DNA of 64,000 nucleotides, taken from Mariannaea sp. PMI_226. Taxonomy: Eukaryota > Ascomycota > Sordariomycetes > Hypocreales > Nectriaceae. Positions 1 through 11,610 of the stretch are shown piece by piece (the stretch's first letter is position 1; the number at the start of each line of letters is the position of its first letter). The notes beneath the pieces are model-generated. The model had not been told where the DNA came from. It saw only the letters and a program-made list of their open reading frames with translations, and searched no databases. Both the position numbers and the translations under genes were made by a program. The stretch is taken from assembly GCA_024336345.1 (NCBI GenBank), contig JANFOG010000009.1:558001-622000 (forward strand), written 5' to 3'.

Positions 1-1336
1 AGATGGTTTACCACTATATCGCTACTCATTCAGAAATGGACACCCAGAAGTACCTTAAGCAAAGCCGGCCTTGACTCCCTTTCGTCGTGATCAGAGAATG
101 CCAATCATACAGTTCTAAGTCGTACCAATCGTCTCCACTCAACGACTGTACAGCTCACAAAGGTCACCTATGACTTAACATCACTCCATCAGACCATTTT
201 GATAACTACGTCTGCTTCGCAGCGGATAGGCTAGAAAATTTACAGACTTCAATCCTGTAGCACTATGTTCTAGTTTCTTGGCTTCTTGTTTACCAAGGGC
301 ATGCTGCAGCATCGATTTGATGATGGCACTTGTTTCACTTTCGGGTTCATATACCGGTTATGATCATGCAAGCGGACAACATATCTTATTAGACAGCCTT
401 CATTCTTCCATCCTACATGCCGGCATTAAGCTAAGCAGCTCTCATAGACAGAAAGAAAAGCACCCTGCTACGCTTTATGTCTTCATATAAGATACAATTG
501 AAAGGAAGTAGCTGATTACCTCATCGTTCTTCAGCAAAGGGATTTTCTCATTAGTTATCTTGATATACGTAATGACAGGTGGGAAACCTATCCAATTCTG
601 TGTATAGACAGCACAAAAAGTATATGCATCTAGAACACGCTGCCTACATAATAATAAAAGGATAAAACTTTGCGGCGATCCAGCAAGTTAGACTAGCGAT
701 ATACTACCAATTAACTAAGCATCTCTTAAGCAGACATCACGAGCACGAGTCATAGTCAATCACGATTCATGGATCGTAAACCTATTCGGCGGGAAGCAGA
801 AGCATTCCAAGTAGTAACCCTCCAGCTTCGTTAGGGTGTAGTGTACGCAAATTTCATCTTTCATTATATATATATGTATCTATATTGCATGACTGACTGT
901 GATTTTCATATTCATTCCTCTTCATAGTGCAGGTCGCGTTGAGTTCGCCGCCCCTGCAGTTTCTTTTTACCTCATTAACCGTCATTGGGTATATAGTAGA
1001 CCATACATTAAGCATCCTGGTACATAGCGTATGTAGCGCGTCAAACTTTCAGGTTAGCCAGCTGATGTCTGAAGGTGACAACTACAGCAGAGCTGAATGA
1101 GGCAGCACTACCAAAGATCATAATTGTACGGCTTGTCTCGTTGTTGATCCATTGAGACTGCAAGCCGTGCCACCCCGTAGAGTAACATAGGTCATTTAGC
1201 AGTAAGAACAGATCATAGCTCTTGTATCAAGATAGAGCACTGATGGATGCCGCTTGCATCCCCCGTGAACGTGCTTCGGCCGAGGTGATTTGTGCAGCAT
1301 ATCCAGCGAAACATACATATCAACTGTTCCCCGCAC
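1..1336. other. gene-free left margin
   Basis: No reading frame here looks coding on either strand. A short AT-dinucleotide run lies near 864-876. The right end is the 3' flank of the minus-strand MFS gene. Confidence 0.5.
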
Positions 1337-3096
1337 TCATGAAGCTCGTCGTCCATAGGGCTCGAAGGGGAAGCATGCACTAGTGGCAGCAATACCGATG
1401 AAGAGGGCTGCACAAATGTAGATGGGTACAGTAGTGGTGGTGTTGCCGCTTGTGGCCACCACAGCTGAAATGATGCCCATGATTCGGTTACCCGCCACAG
1501 CAATACCATTTCCTGTAGAGCGATGCGCAGTTGGGAAAACCTCGGGGGAGTAAGCGTAGAGGGTGCCATAGTAGATATTGCAACAAAAGCTGACGGCGCA
1601 ACTGAAACCAACATTCTGCGCAGCAGTATGAACGGTTGTGTATGCGAAAAAGAATAAGCACGTCAGCAGGGCACCGATGACCATGGTATACTTTCGACCC
1701 AGCCATGGCACGTTGCACATGAAGCCTGCCAGAATGGGACCAAAGCAGCCGGAAAGCTGAGTCAGGACGTAGTTCCTCCAGGTGTCAGAGACACTCACGC
1801 CTTCATTGGCGCCTCGACTTGCAAGGTAGGTGCTGTGAGTGGTTAGAATACGTTTCTGTCGTGCTGAAGGTGCCTTGAGAAAGCTTACTTCAAAAAGGCG
1901 TAAAAGAGAGGATATGCCAAACCGATCAAGATCCAGGACAGCCAGATCAGACCGGTCGAGAAGGCAAGCATCTTCGTTGCGAACAAACCACGGATATGGA
2001 CAATAATCTCACCCAGGGACAGTTTGCTGTGACTGTGCGCAGACTTCACGACTCCGCAAGCCTCTAGTTGCTCCAATGTAAGGGAGCATGGCCGGTTGTA
2101 CTTCGTTGCAATGCTCTGGAGCACTTCAATAACCTCGGCATCCTTGCCTTCACCGAGGAGGAACTTGGGAGTCTCCTTGAGGCGGATAACGGTGATTCGG
2201 AGAATTGACATGATAAACACAATGGCACCTGAAGTCCACATCACGTATCGCCAGCCCATGTTATTGTCTCTGGTGCAGACATCAACGGAAACACAATTCC
2301 ATTTGGCAGGTGCTAGAAAAAGTCAGTCAATCAGCGTACTCTCACTCGGTTCCAAACAGCCCAGAAGTACTTACTCAGAAAACCCCACGCGATGAATCCT
2401 GCAATGGCTTGGCCGAAACCCCACCAGAGGGCGAGAGAGGTGAGAATCCACTGCTTGTGGCTGGGAAGGTATTCAAGGAAGACGGTAATATCCAGAACAA
2501 GGTTACCACCACCACCGAAACCAACGCCGGCGATGAAGAAGCCCAGAAGGGGGAAACTGTTGGCCGCACCAGCAACGATACAAAATATGGAGCAAAGAGC
2601 GAGAGAGATATTGAACGCCCACTTGCGCCCGCCTACATCTGCTCCAACACCCCAGAAAAGTGCTCCGAGAAACATGCCAACGTAAACTGCCATTGTAAGG
2701 CCAGCTGGGTAGCCCTTGGCACCAAATTCGATATACGCCTGGGGCGCAATGACGGACTGGAGCACGAGAATCAATGAGTCAACGGTGTACCCGAAACCAT
2801 TCAGGAAGAAAAGCTTCGTGTGGTAAGGGGTATAACCAATCTCGTCAATTGCCTATATTTGAGTTAGCACAGCTATTATCTCGCTCTAGGCTCATAAAGC
2901 TTCTTACATTGTTGACGAGATGCATCTTCATGTTCCAGGCCGGATCGACATCTTCCTGGCCTAGAATGTCCTTGCCCGAGCTGACAGAGGCAATTTCAGG
3001 AGGATCGTTGTGGCCGGCTGCAGCATACTCGCCTCGCTCGATCTTGCTGTCATCGACGGGAGCCATGACCACTGTTGCTTCCTTGCCTGAATCCAT
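1337..3096 (-). CDS. MFS metabolite transporter, SV2/SVOP-like fungal type
   Basis: Predicted plasma-membrane permease of the major facilitator superfamily, probably taking up a sugar, organic acid or aromatic metabolite; the substrate cannot be read from sequence. I join four exons, 3096-2908, 2852-2375, 2312-1889 and 1832-1337. Introns of 55, 62 and 56 bp have GT..AG ends, and the frame closes to 528 aa, normal for the family. A hydrophilic N-terminus of about 65 residues precedes NAIDEIGYTPYH and NGFGYTVDS, a pattern typical of this fungal subgroup. Helix 2-3 carries GADVGGRKWAF, the MFS signature loop. A second loop, PWLGRKYTM, and the YSPEVFPTAHRSTGNG motif follow in the C-terminal half. 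The start at 3096 is the first ATG of the open frame. It stands alone with about 2.6 kb of empty DNA upstream. Family assignment is secure; substrate is not. Confidence 0.88.
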
Positions 3097-5728
3097 GGTT
3101 GACAGACAATGAAGAGCAACACCTCAAAGATAGTGTGGTTGTCCTATTGTTTACTGAGGGTCCTAGGAACTCCAAGATGATGGACTCCACAGGGTGTTGT
3201 TCTGAGACTTCAAGTTTTGGGGACTTGGAAGAGAGGATCGTCAAGGTTAGTTATAACTACGCAGTGAATTACTTTTCCACCTCTCGCTGGGGGTGGGCCA
3301 AGGAAAAGGGACGGACCAGAAGACAGACTAGAAAACTAAGAACTGGACCTCGATAAGATCATCAACAAATTCCTTGGTGGATCGGCCCCGTCACGAATCA
3401 TTCCAAGTGCTCTATGGAGATTAGCCCAGAGGATCTTTGTACGAAAAAGGCACAGGGTCCGTCACATAATGTATCTTGGGCGACAATCTCTACCCTCCAG
3501 CTCCTCTCCAGCTCCTCTCTCTGATCTAGCTCCAGCATCCCAGACACCGCCATTTGAGCACGCGAGACATGTGAAGATCCAGCAATCTGGTTATCGTCCT
3601 ACAATATCATCCTATCCCGAGCCATCTCCTTGCAATTGGTGTTGGGGAAGTGACTACAACAAGCGCTAAGAGCCAGGGAAAACCTCCGCTATTTACAGGG
3701 GCCACGCGCTATGACTGCCTGCTACACTGTGCACACTTGGTAGGCTTATGCACACGTGTCGTAACGAGCAAAGCCGTGATTGGCCAAGCTGAAACCGCCG
3801 CGACAAACTGGGCTCCCTGGTTAAATGGCGCACAGCACGTGCTAAGTTTGTTTGTGAACAGCAGGCGTTGAGCCTCTCTTTGCTGTCTATCCCTTGTTGT
3901 CGCCGATGCTACATGGCCCACACGCTTCAACCTGGAACCAAGCGAACATCAATGCATTGCGCACGACACAAACTACCTATCTTAGCTCGCTCAGCGTCTG
4001 TCTTGCAAACCATTAGGGCTGAGGTTGCTGAGAATCCGGGGTGTTCGACGTGGACGGGTTGATGGTCAAATCCCTCTATCCGATTGGTGGACTTGTCACT
4101 GGTGCTACTGGCCTTCTATATACTGTAGGTGGCATGTAGCACATCGTGCTATCAAACACGTTCTGTCCTCGGACAAAAAGCGAATCTGTACTATGTAAGT
4201 CAACGAATCAGTATTATTGTTGGCCCCAACCAGGTAGCTCCACCTTGTGCGGAAGGACGGGACCTGTCGCTTTGAGAATGCGTCCTTCTTTGTCTCCCTG
4301 CTCAACACCACGCTCTTGTGTTTCTCAGAGGACCACGACTGATCAGCAGGTTACATGACAAAATTCCAATTGATTTGCAGCTGTCGCCTAAGACTTGAGT
4401 CTTGATATATCACAAGTCAGATTATGTTCGACGTTCGCCCTTCAAAACGTTACACGAACCGTGCTTCTGTAAGCATTTCAACAATGCATGCATCTAGAAT
4501 CAAATCAAAAAAAATAACAGGGCCACTGTTCTTGATACGATGATTTTGTCAATCGTATTTAGAGTTCGCGGCACTATCTAGATTGGCTAGGAGAATTTCC
4601 TATATTTAGGTCAGCTCCGGGAAGATCTCATGGTGCTCAGCAATGCTGCATGCAGCTGTCGACGCCACCATGCATATCCATGCGACCTCACCCTTTCACT
4701 TTTGGGTTAGTTTGCATCTTCTGATAATGAGGCTCATTTCAGTTCTGTCTTACTTTGAGGTGCTTGAGGAAAACCTTGGAGATGCCTAAACCAGCTCATC
4801 CAAGTGTCAGTGAGTCCCCTTCGCAGTTTACTCAGGGTCTATTTACGATATCAACACCCCCTTTCTGATGTGGGCCTGGTAACTACATCGTCAACACGAC
4901 TAGGCATCTAGATGCACTTAGTTTCCATGTACTCAAGTTCTTTTCCTTGTTCATTAGTTGGACACCGGCTATGTGTTCTGTCAAGACCAACAGGATTTCG
5001 CCAACATTCTGATTCGACAAGCACCTGTGTCTCACTAGATAGTCAACGCCCACTATGTATGTCTGTTGCCGCTTTGGCTTGAAGTCTATTGAGACATGCC
5101 AAGACATTCGATTTCATCTCGCGATGTAAATGTCCTTAGTACAGCAGCCAGGAGTCTGCGTTAAGCGAATGTCAACGCTTAAAACCGATATATGGACCTC
5201 GCCCGGAGATTTCAGGAGAGTACACCAATCTTACATCATTAGTAAATGATCTAATATTTTCTGTAATGTGTAAGTACCTGATTAGAGAGACAATTTCTGT
5301 CGTTGCTTCTCAAGCTCAAATTATGACTAGCACGATATCGAAATTCCTGGAACATCGACCAATTTATTGTTACCAGTAGCCCCTGCCTTAATACGGGAGT
5401 TTGAATAACTATCTATATTTGGAAAAGGGAGTAATGGAGAAATAAAAAGAATGATAATAAAGAAATAAATGACAAAGAGACAATAAAGAGCATGAGTCAC
5501 CTTGGCTATTGTGGTGCGTGAAAATTCACACCGTGAACAGACCTGCCGGCGCACCCTACAGACAATCCTTCGGAACTTACCAAGAATGTAAATGGAACCG
5601 GGAAAATAATTGGGCGGCTGCCTAAATTTACGTCGCAAAGCTAATAGACTATATCCCATCACCAAGATAACTTCCCATCCTGTCTCTCACAATTACGTTC
5701 ATCCTACTGCCCACTGCCCACTGCCATA
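3097..5728. other. gene-free intergenic region
   Basis: About 2.6 kb between the starts of the MFS gene (-) and the F-box gene (+). Open frames are short and lack domain character. An A-rich purine stretch lies near 5437-5490. The last bases before the F-box start contain three copies of an ACTGCCC-like heptamer. Promoters of both flanking genes must lie here, but I can name no specific site. Confidence 0.5.
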
Positions 5729-6994
5729 ATGCCTCAACTCCTGGATCTCCCGCCAGAAATACTCCAGGCAATATGCAAGCACTGCATTTTTCAGTCTCTA
5801 TTTTCTAGCTCTTCATCCACCTTGGCTCGCCTGTCACGAACATGTTCTACTCTGCGCGCTATCGGTCAACCAGAGTTATATCGCTCCCCAATTTTTACCG
5901 GTCACAACTTCATCTCCTTAGTACGGACCCTCGTCAATCGACCAGATCTTGCGCGACTCGTGAAAGAAATCGATGGCGACGATTGGAACTTGACAGCTGA
6001 TGAAGACCTCACGCCGGAAGACGTTGAGCTCTTTGAGGCAGTGATGGCCAAGTATCCGGCCGATGACGGGCTCCCAGTGCAAATTTCTTCACGTTGGTTT
6101 GACACTCTTCGCACGGATCGTCCGAGAGATGGCCTTTTTGATGCGGACCCTGTGGGTGCATTGGTCGCACTGCTCGTCACGCAAATTGTCAACGTTGAAT
6201 CGATGGTGATAACAGCAGGGTACTTCTGGGAATTCCCTTTTACTCGTCCCGGAACTTTGCCACATCTCAAGAAACTGTCTCTTCGACATGGCGATACAGA
6301 ATTGGGCACAGACACGGAACTTGTGAAACGCATCCTGGCAGCGGCTCCAAACCTAAACACATTCGAGGGATTCATGTTAAGCAGGGTTTCAAGTGGCTTC
6401 TCCCACGACAATCTGACCGAGTTTCACCTGGAGAACAGTTCCTTGGAACCAGAACACTTCGAGAATATTGTTACAGGACTTAAAAATCTCAAATCGTTTT
6501 CGTACGAATCTGGGGGGGCTATTGTATCAGACTCACCAGAAGCGACGCCAGGAGAAATTGTACGCGAACTGCTAGTCCATGCCGACACTCTAGAGCATCT
6601 CTCATTCGATTTTCAACATGCATTCTACATGGAAGGTATCGCAGATGAAGATCTTATCACAGGACTCAAACAGATGCGACATCTAAAGACTCTTTCACTT
6701 GCTGAATCGGCAATATACCCCGAGGGTGCACACGCTGATGCAACGGATGGGGACTTTCTTGCAAATCTGTTGCCCACGTCTCTAGAAAAGTTGACGCTGA
6801 TTGGCGGATATGACACCATAATGAAGGACATCTTAAAGTTAGCCGAACACTTGCAACAGTTTCCAAATATGAAAGAACTCGAGTTGGTGGATATGAAACA
6901 GGATGATTTAGCGACAGTTAAAACGACATTCAACGAAGCCAAGCTCAAGATAACACATTCGAACCGCACACCGATGTTTCCATTTGCCCAATAG
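5729..6994 (+). CDS. F-box-like protein with leucine-rich C-terminal region
   Basis: An intronless 421-residue protein. The N-terminus (about residues 3-50) reads as a fungal F-box: LLDLPPEILQAICKHC, then a serine run, LARLSRTCSTLRAIGQPELY and a position like YRSPIF. The rest has irregular leucine-rich segments (LKKLSLRHGDTELGT, LKSFSYES, LEHLSFDF, LKTLSLAES, LEKLTLIGGY, MKELELVDM) that look like degenerate LRRs. By family, such proteins are substrate receptors of SCF ubiquitin ligases, binding Skp1 through the F-box and a target through the repeats. The partner is unknown. The start follows a short repeated ACTGCCC leader. Many paralogues of this type are fast-evolving in ascomycetes, so no orthologue is proposed. 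Confidence 0.8.
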   Translation: MPQLLDLPPEILQAICKHCIFQSLFSSSSSTLARLSRTCSTLRAIGQPELYRSPIFTGHNFISLVRTLVNRPDLARLVKEIDGDDWNLTADEDLTPEDVELFEAVMAKYPADDGLPVQISSRWFDTLRTDRPRDGLFDADPVGALVALLVTQIVNVESMVITAGYFWEFPFTRPGTLPHLKKLSLRHGDTELGTDTELVKRILAAAPNLNTFEGFMLSRVSSGFSHDNLTEFHLENSSLEPEHFENIVTGLKNLKSFSYESGGAIVSDSPEATPGEIVRELLVHADTLEHLSFDFQHAFYMEGIADEDLITGLKQMRHLKTLSLAESAIYPEGAHADATDGDFLANLLPTSLEKLTLIGGYDTIMKDILKLAEHLQQFPNMKELELVDMKQDDLATVKTTFNEAKLKITHSNRTPMFPFAQ

Positions 6995-7798
6995 GCCATT
7001 GGGTTTTACAATGTAAGACCCATCAGAAAACGCCTCACACATCCCAGCTAAAACTGGGAAGTACGGATCATCCCTGCTTTGTCGATGTAAAGGCTGCCGA
7101 GCTGCTGATGTTGTGCAATTTGGGATACAGGCATTGCCTAAGATACTTTGATAGCAATAAAATATTTTAGATGCTAGTTGCGACTCAAAATTCCCAACTG
7201 AACTCATCCGAGGGTCGCGAGTCGTGGAAGGGAGTTGCTGCAACTTGTGAGGTGGATTCAACCACAATTGGATTCTACATAGTCACCAATGGCGATTTCC
7301 TATGGATTTGATGATTAGAAGAACTATGTTATGATGAAAGGTAACAGGTAAACGCTCAGTAGTGGACACTCGGCGTATCCTAGAACGGTCAGCTAGAGTG
7401 CGGACTTCAAGAGGCCTTTTGCCGACGGGAAGCCAGTGACGGCAATAAAACAATATCAATGCGTATAGCTTTCGGAGAATTAGGGTCAGGAAATTGCGAT
7501 ACCTATTGGATGGATTCACGCTCACTAATGAGGTTGGATAGAGCAGCTGACAGCAACGCGGTTAATCTACCCGTTCAAGGCTAATGTACCCCAGCATTTG
7601 CTGTAACTTGGCCATCGTGACCAGACATATTTTTCATGGACCACCATTCCGGGCCACGGAGCTGGCTCCCATTGTCGGTTCGGCGCAAAAGTCAAGATAG
7701 GCTGTCGGCAATTGCTTCTGGCCGTTGCAAATGAAGGAATCATTACGTTTCATGCTGAATAGAGCTGGATGAAGATCGGCGACATGATGACAACAGCC
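6995..7798. other. gene-free intergenic region
   Basis: About 800 bp downstream of the F-box gene. Short frames only, with no domain character and no evident repeat. Confidence 0.5.
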
Positions 7799-8606
7799 TC
7801 ATTGGGAAGCTTTTTCAGCGACATGTCGCCTATCACTCCCAGATACACTGACGCGGACAAGAAAAATAATTAAAAGGACTGCCGCAAAGTGACGAGGACA
7901 TCGTTTGATAAGCTTGAGCTTGGAGAGAGCGCATCTCTTCATTTTGTCTTGTTTGACCGGCGCTTGCTCGGAAGTCGGCTGCCTAAGCCACTGATCCACA
8001 GACCCCGACTTTAGGAACGCCTCTGAGCTGCGATTTCGCGGGGAGCAAGGAAACTCTTGATTGATGCTAATTAACTCTCCGACCAATACCCCATAGTTGG
8101 CTGACCTGGCTACCGCTACCAGAGAAGCCTCATCGAACGCGGCGACGATATCCCCTTCCTTAGATGGTGACGCCTGCTCGATATGAATATTGAGCAGAGG
8201 CATTTTCGGAAGTTTTGGCTCTGGCTTCAAAACCGACAAACAGGCAAGCCGTTGATGACAGCTTCGACCACCGGTATCCGTCAACCGACAGCCTATTCCA
8301 ACCAATTCTGACCATAATAAACTGGCGTTGATGTGGAGATAACTCAGAGAAATCTTGTGCAGCATGGAGTAGTTAGTTCCTATGGCGGGGAGACTCGAGT
8401 TAAGATTGTCTATACAGTGCACTAAAACGGCTTTGGTTCTGCGGGGACAAGTGAGCATTACAGTGTTTGACTAACCTGCAGATACTGTATAGGGATTGTT
8501 CGTTGGGCTCTTGAGGAAAAGCGCGATTCTGCATGCACAGTTGGAGGCGATAGTCAGGAGCCCAAGATGTGCAGAAGCGAAAAGAATCGGTATGGTAGCG
8601 TCGCAT
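7799..8606 (-). CDS. hypothetical protein, weakly supported
   Basis: A long open frame (7799-8458) continues upstream into a second open stretch (8606-8496) if a very short intron of about 37 bp (GTTAGT..CGCAG, near 8459-8495) is removed. The joined product would be roughly 250 aa. I recognise no domain. The C-terminal part holds a hydrophobic stretch (FAAVLLIIFLVRVSVSG) that could be a membrane segment, followed by a basic tail. It faces away from the sulfatase gene and would share its promoter region. The intron is shorter than usual for ascomycetes and upstream exons may be missing, so this may be an incomplete gene, a relic or a chance frame. Confidence 0.25.
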
Positions 8607-8789
8607 TCAGTCAGAAATTAATCTGGGGATGTTGGCTATGCCACCTGCGGGATGAGGATAAAAGGACTTGGTCAACCCGGTTGTGCTGAGAGCTTTCTCA
8701 CGAATTCTCATCCTTCGAACTTGACTCAATCTTCACTCAGTGCACTACCCGAATATTTTGAAAAGCATATCTTATTTTAAACAAAAACA

Positions 8790-10509
8790 ATGGCACCTGA
8801 TCTCAACTCTTTACCCCCATCCTCTACCCCGGGCATCTCGGGATCAAGGGGATCAAAGCCAAACATCCTCTACATCATGGCTGACCAGCTTGCCGCTCCT
8901 CAGCTCAAGATGTACAACCCAAACTCCCAAATCAAAACACCAAACCTCGATCGTCTAGCAGCTACGTCAGTTCAATTTGACTCAGCTTACTGTCCCTCTC
9001 CGCTCTGTGGTCCCTCTCGCATGAGCATGGTCACGGGTGTCTTGCCAATGACGATTGCGGCGTACGATAACGCTTCACAAATCGGTTCGGATGTACCGAC
9101 ATATGCTCATTATCTACGAATCAAGGGCTACCATACCGCCCTTGCCGGGAAGATGCACTTTGTTGGTGATCAGCTACATGGATATGAGCAACGTCTGACC
9201 AGCGATATCTACCCAGCAGACTTCGGGTGGGTGGTTAACTGGGATGAACCAGATACACGCTTGGAATGGTATCATAATGCAAGTTCTATTCTGACAGCTG
9301 GCCCCTGCGGGAGGAGTAACCAGTTGGACTATGATGAGGAGGTGATGTTCAAGAGCACTCAGTATCTTTGGGATCACGCCCGTGCGGGTCCAGATCAAGA
9401 ACCATTTTGCCTTACTGTCTCTCTTACACACCCACATGATCCATATACCATTACCAAGAAATATTGGGATCTGTACAAAGACGTGGATATCGACCTGCCT
9501 GAAGTTCGAATCCCCAAACACCAGCAAGATAATCACAGCAAACGCCTCCTCAAAGTTTGCGATCTCTGGAACGTGGACTTTTCCGATGAACAAATCAAGA
9601 GGGCGAAACGTGCCTACTATGGATCCGTAAGCTATGTCGACGACTGCATTGGGAGATTGCTCGACACCCTTGAGGGGGCCGGCCTAGCTGAAAACACCAT
9701 CATTGTCTTCAGTGGCGATCATGGCGATATGCTAGGTGAGCGTAATCTGTGGTACAAAATGAGCTACTTTGAGTCATCCGTTCGGGTCCCAATGCTTATC
9801 AACTATCCCCGGTGGTTCCAACCTCACCGCGTGAGCCAGAATGTCTCAACTCTCGATATTCTACCGACACTTTGTGATCTAGTGGGTATTGAGCCTGCAT
9901 CTTATCTTCCAATGGATGGTGCTAGCATGCTTCCATATCTTGAGGGTGGAGGTTGTGAAGATGGTCAAGATACAGTCTTCGCCGAGTATGCTGGCGAGGG
10001 TACCGTTAGACCGATGATGATGATTCGAAGAGGTCCCTGGAAGTATATCACCTGCCCAGCGGATGAGCCTCAGCTCTTCAACTTGGAACGAGACCCTCAG
10101 GAGTTGCACAATCTTGCGCGCTTCGGCGTTGATCCGCAGACTCCAGAGGAGCTAGAGGCTAGACAGGTTTTCTACAAATTTGAGGCTCAAGCTAAAGCGA
10201 AATGGGACTTTGCCGCAATTACGGAAAAGGTCATTGCATCTCAGAGAGCCCGGCGCCTCGTATGGCAAGCTCTGAGCAGAGGAGAGTTCACAAGCTGGGA
10301 CTTCAACCCTGAGGATGATGGTAGAAAGAAGTATGTATACTGGGGACTGGTTTTCCATTTCACCTCTCGGATGAGCGTATGCTAAACATATTGGGAACAG
10401 ATATATTCGATCGACCATTCCTCTAGATACACTTGAGCGTCGCGCTCGCTTCCCCTTCGTCAATGCTGATGGATATCACACCAAGGCAGTATCGCTCACG
10501 CGTGGATGA
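8790..10509 (+). CDS. sulfatase, choline-sulfatase type
   Basis: Alkaline-phosphatase-superfamily sulfatase predicted to hydrolyse choline-O-sulfate to choline and sulfate, a sulfur-storage and osmolyte route in fungi. Exon 1 is 8790-10330, a 70-bp GTATGT..ACAG intron follows (10331-10400), and exon 2 ends at 10509; the product is about 549 aa. The metal-binding start is NILYIMADQ (residues 25-33). The sulfatase signature is LCGPSRMSMVTG, with Cys73 in C-G-P-S-R as the residue converted to formylglycine. Further metal ligands are in GDHGDMLGE near residue 309. The spliced C-terminus reads KKYIRSTIPLDTLERRARF, the diagnostic choline-sulfatase ending; without splicing the frame would stop early and lose it. 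A TATA-like ATAAAAG lies at 8658-8664. No choline-sulfate permease is adjacent. The tail motif favours choline sulfatase over arylsulfatase. Confidence 0.9.
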
Positions 10510-11610
10510 ACAAAACTTGGCCGCCGGATAATGACGAAAAAGTTCTCGTATACAAAGTACAAGAATCGAAATGAGCACTGAGCAGGCACTACAGACGTCC
10601 TCTACCGCAATAGATGCAATCCTCAAGCGTGTTTATACTCCATCCCGGAACTGACAGGAATACTGTACAGTACATGTATATACGCGTTGGATTGTCTACC
10701 ATTCTTTTATCCTGAACTGAAGAGGCGTCCCTAATCAAGAGCATGCAAAAATCCAACTCAGTCCATTAGGCCATCAATTAGATAGATAAAAGATATTTCA
10801 TGTTTCCAAACCCATTTCCATGGCATTTAAAAATGTTTCCCTTAATGACTCCAATGGAAAGAAAACAGTCGTTGTATATACATTGATGGTCAACTTTTCT
10901 TCCTTGTAGTATACCTCCCTATGATGTTATATTTCAGCTTCTGCAGACCTACTCCGTCAATTCTCGGTCCTTCTTGATTTATCCAAACGTACTAATGTTC
11001 TGCCATTGAAGCGTATCATTGCCAAATTGACACCACCTCTACGTAAGCTAGGTTCAGTATTCCAGCCGGTCAGGTGAGCGGACCACCGGACACTAGAAGC
11101 GGAAATCATTAGGACTGTGTAAATGCACGAACTGCCAGTTTGTGAGTCCTCCTAGCCACTAAGGAAGCGTTCGCTCGGATAGATCCTGGTCCTTAGACTA
11201 GGGAGTGACTAGCCCGTAGCACTGGCAGTAGCTCACACAGAAAAGAGGAGATGAGGGGAAAGGGGCTGGGAGGGATGGTGCATAGACTACGGGAAGGCTG
11301 CCTTGTAGAGGAACGGTATATAGCAAGCAGATCTGGAGTGTGTTATTCTTCGACACCTCAGCTCGGCCCTAAATATCAGATGAGATAGCTTTGGGAATCA
11401 TATAGACAGATATTCATGGCTATGTTAACTTCAGACATTTTGAAATGTTATCGGTCCTTCGCATCTTAGCACTCTGATAAAGAAAAAGAAATAGAACCAG
11501 AACACTGTGATAGTATTTTAAACACTTGTCAGTCGAAGGCGTCTCTCTTGCAGTCCATCAAAAAGAAAAAGAAAGTATGAAGAACCTGAGGCTTGAGTCA
11601 GTTGTGTAGT
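10510..11610. other. gene-free intergenic region
   Basis: About 1.1 kb between convergent 3' ends of the sulfatase and the exchanger-like gene. No coding frame or clear repeat seen. Confidence 0.5.

Noticed and set aside
2310..2777. 155-codon plus-strand frame
   Set aside because: Antisense to exon 2 of the MFS gene, whose family motifs are clear on the other strand.
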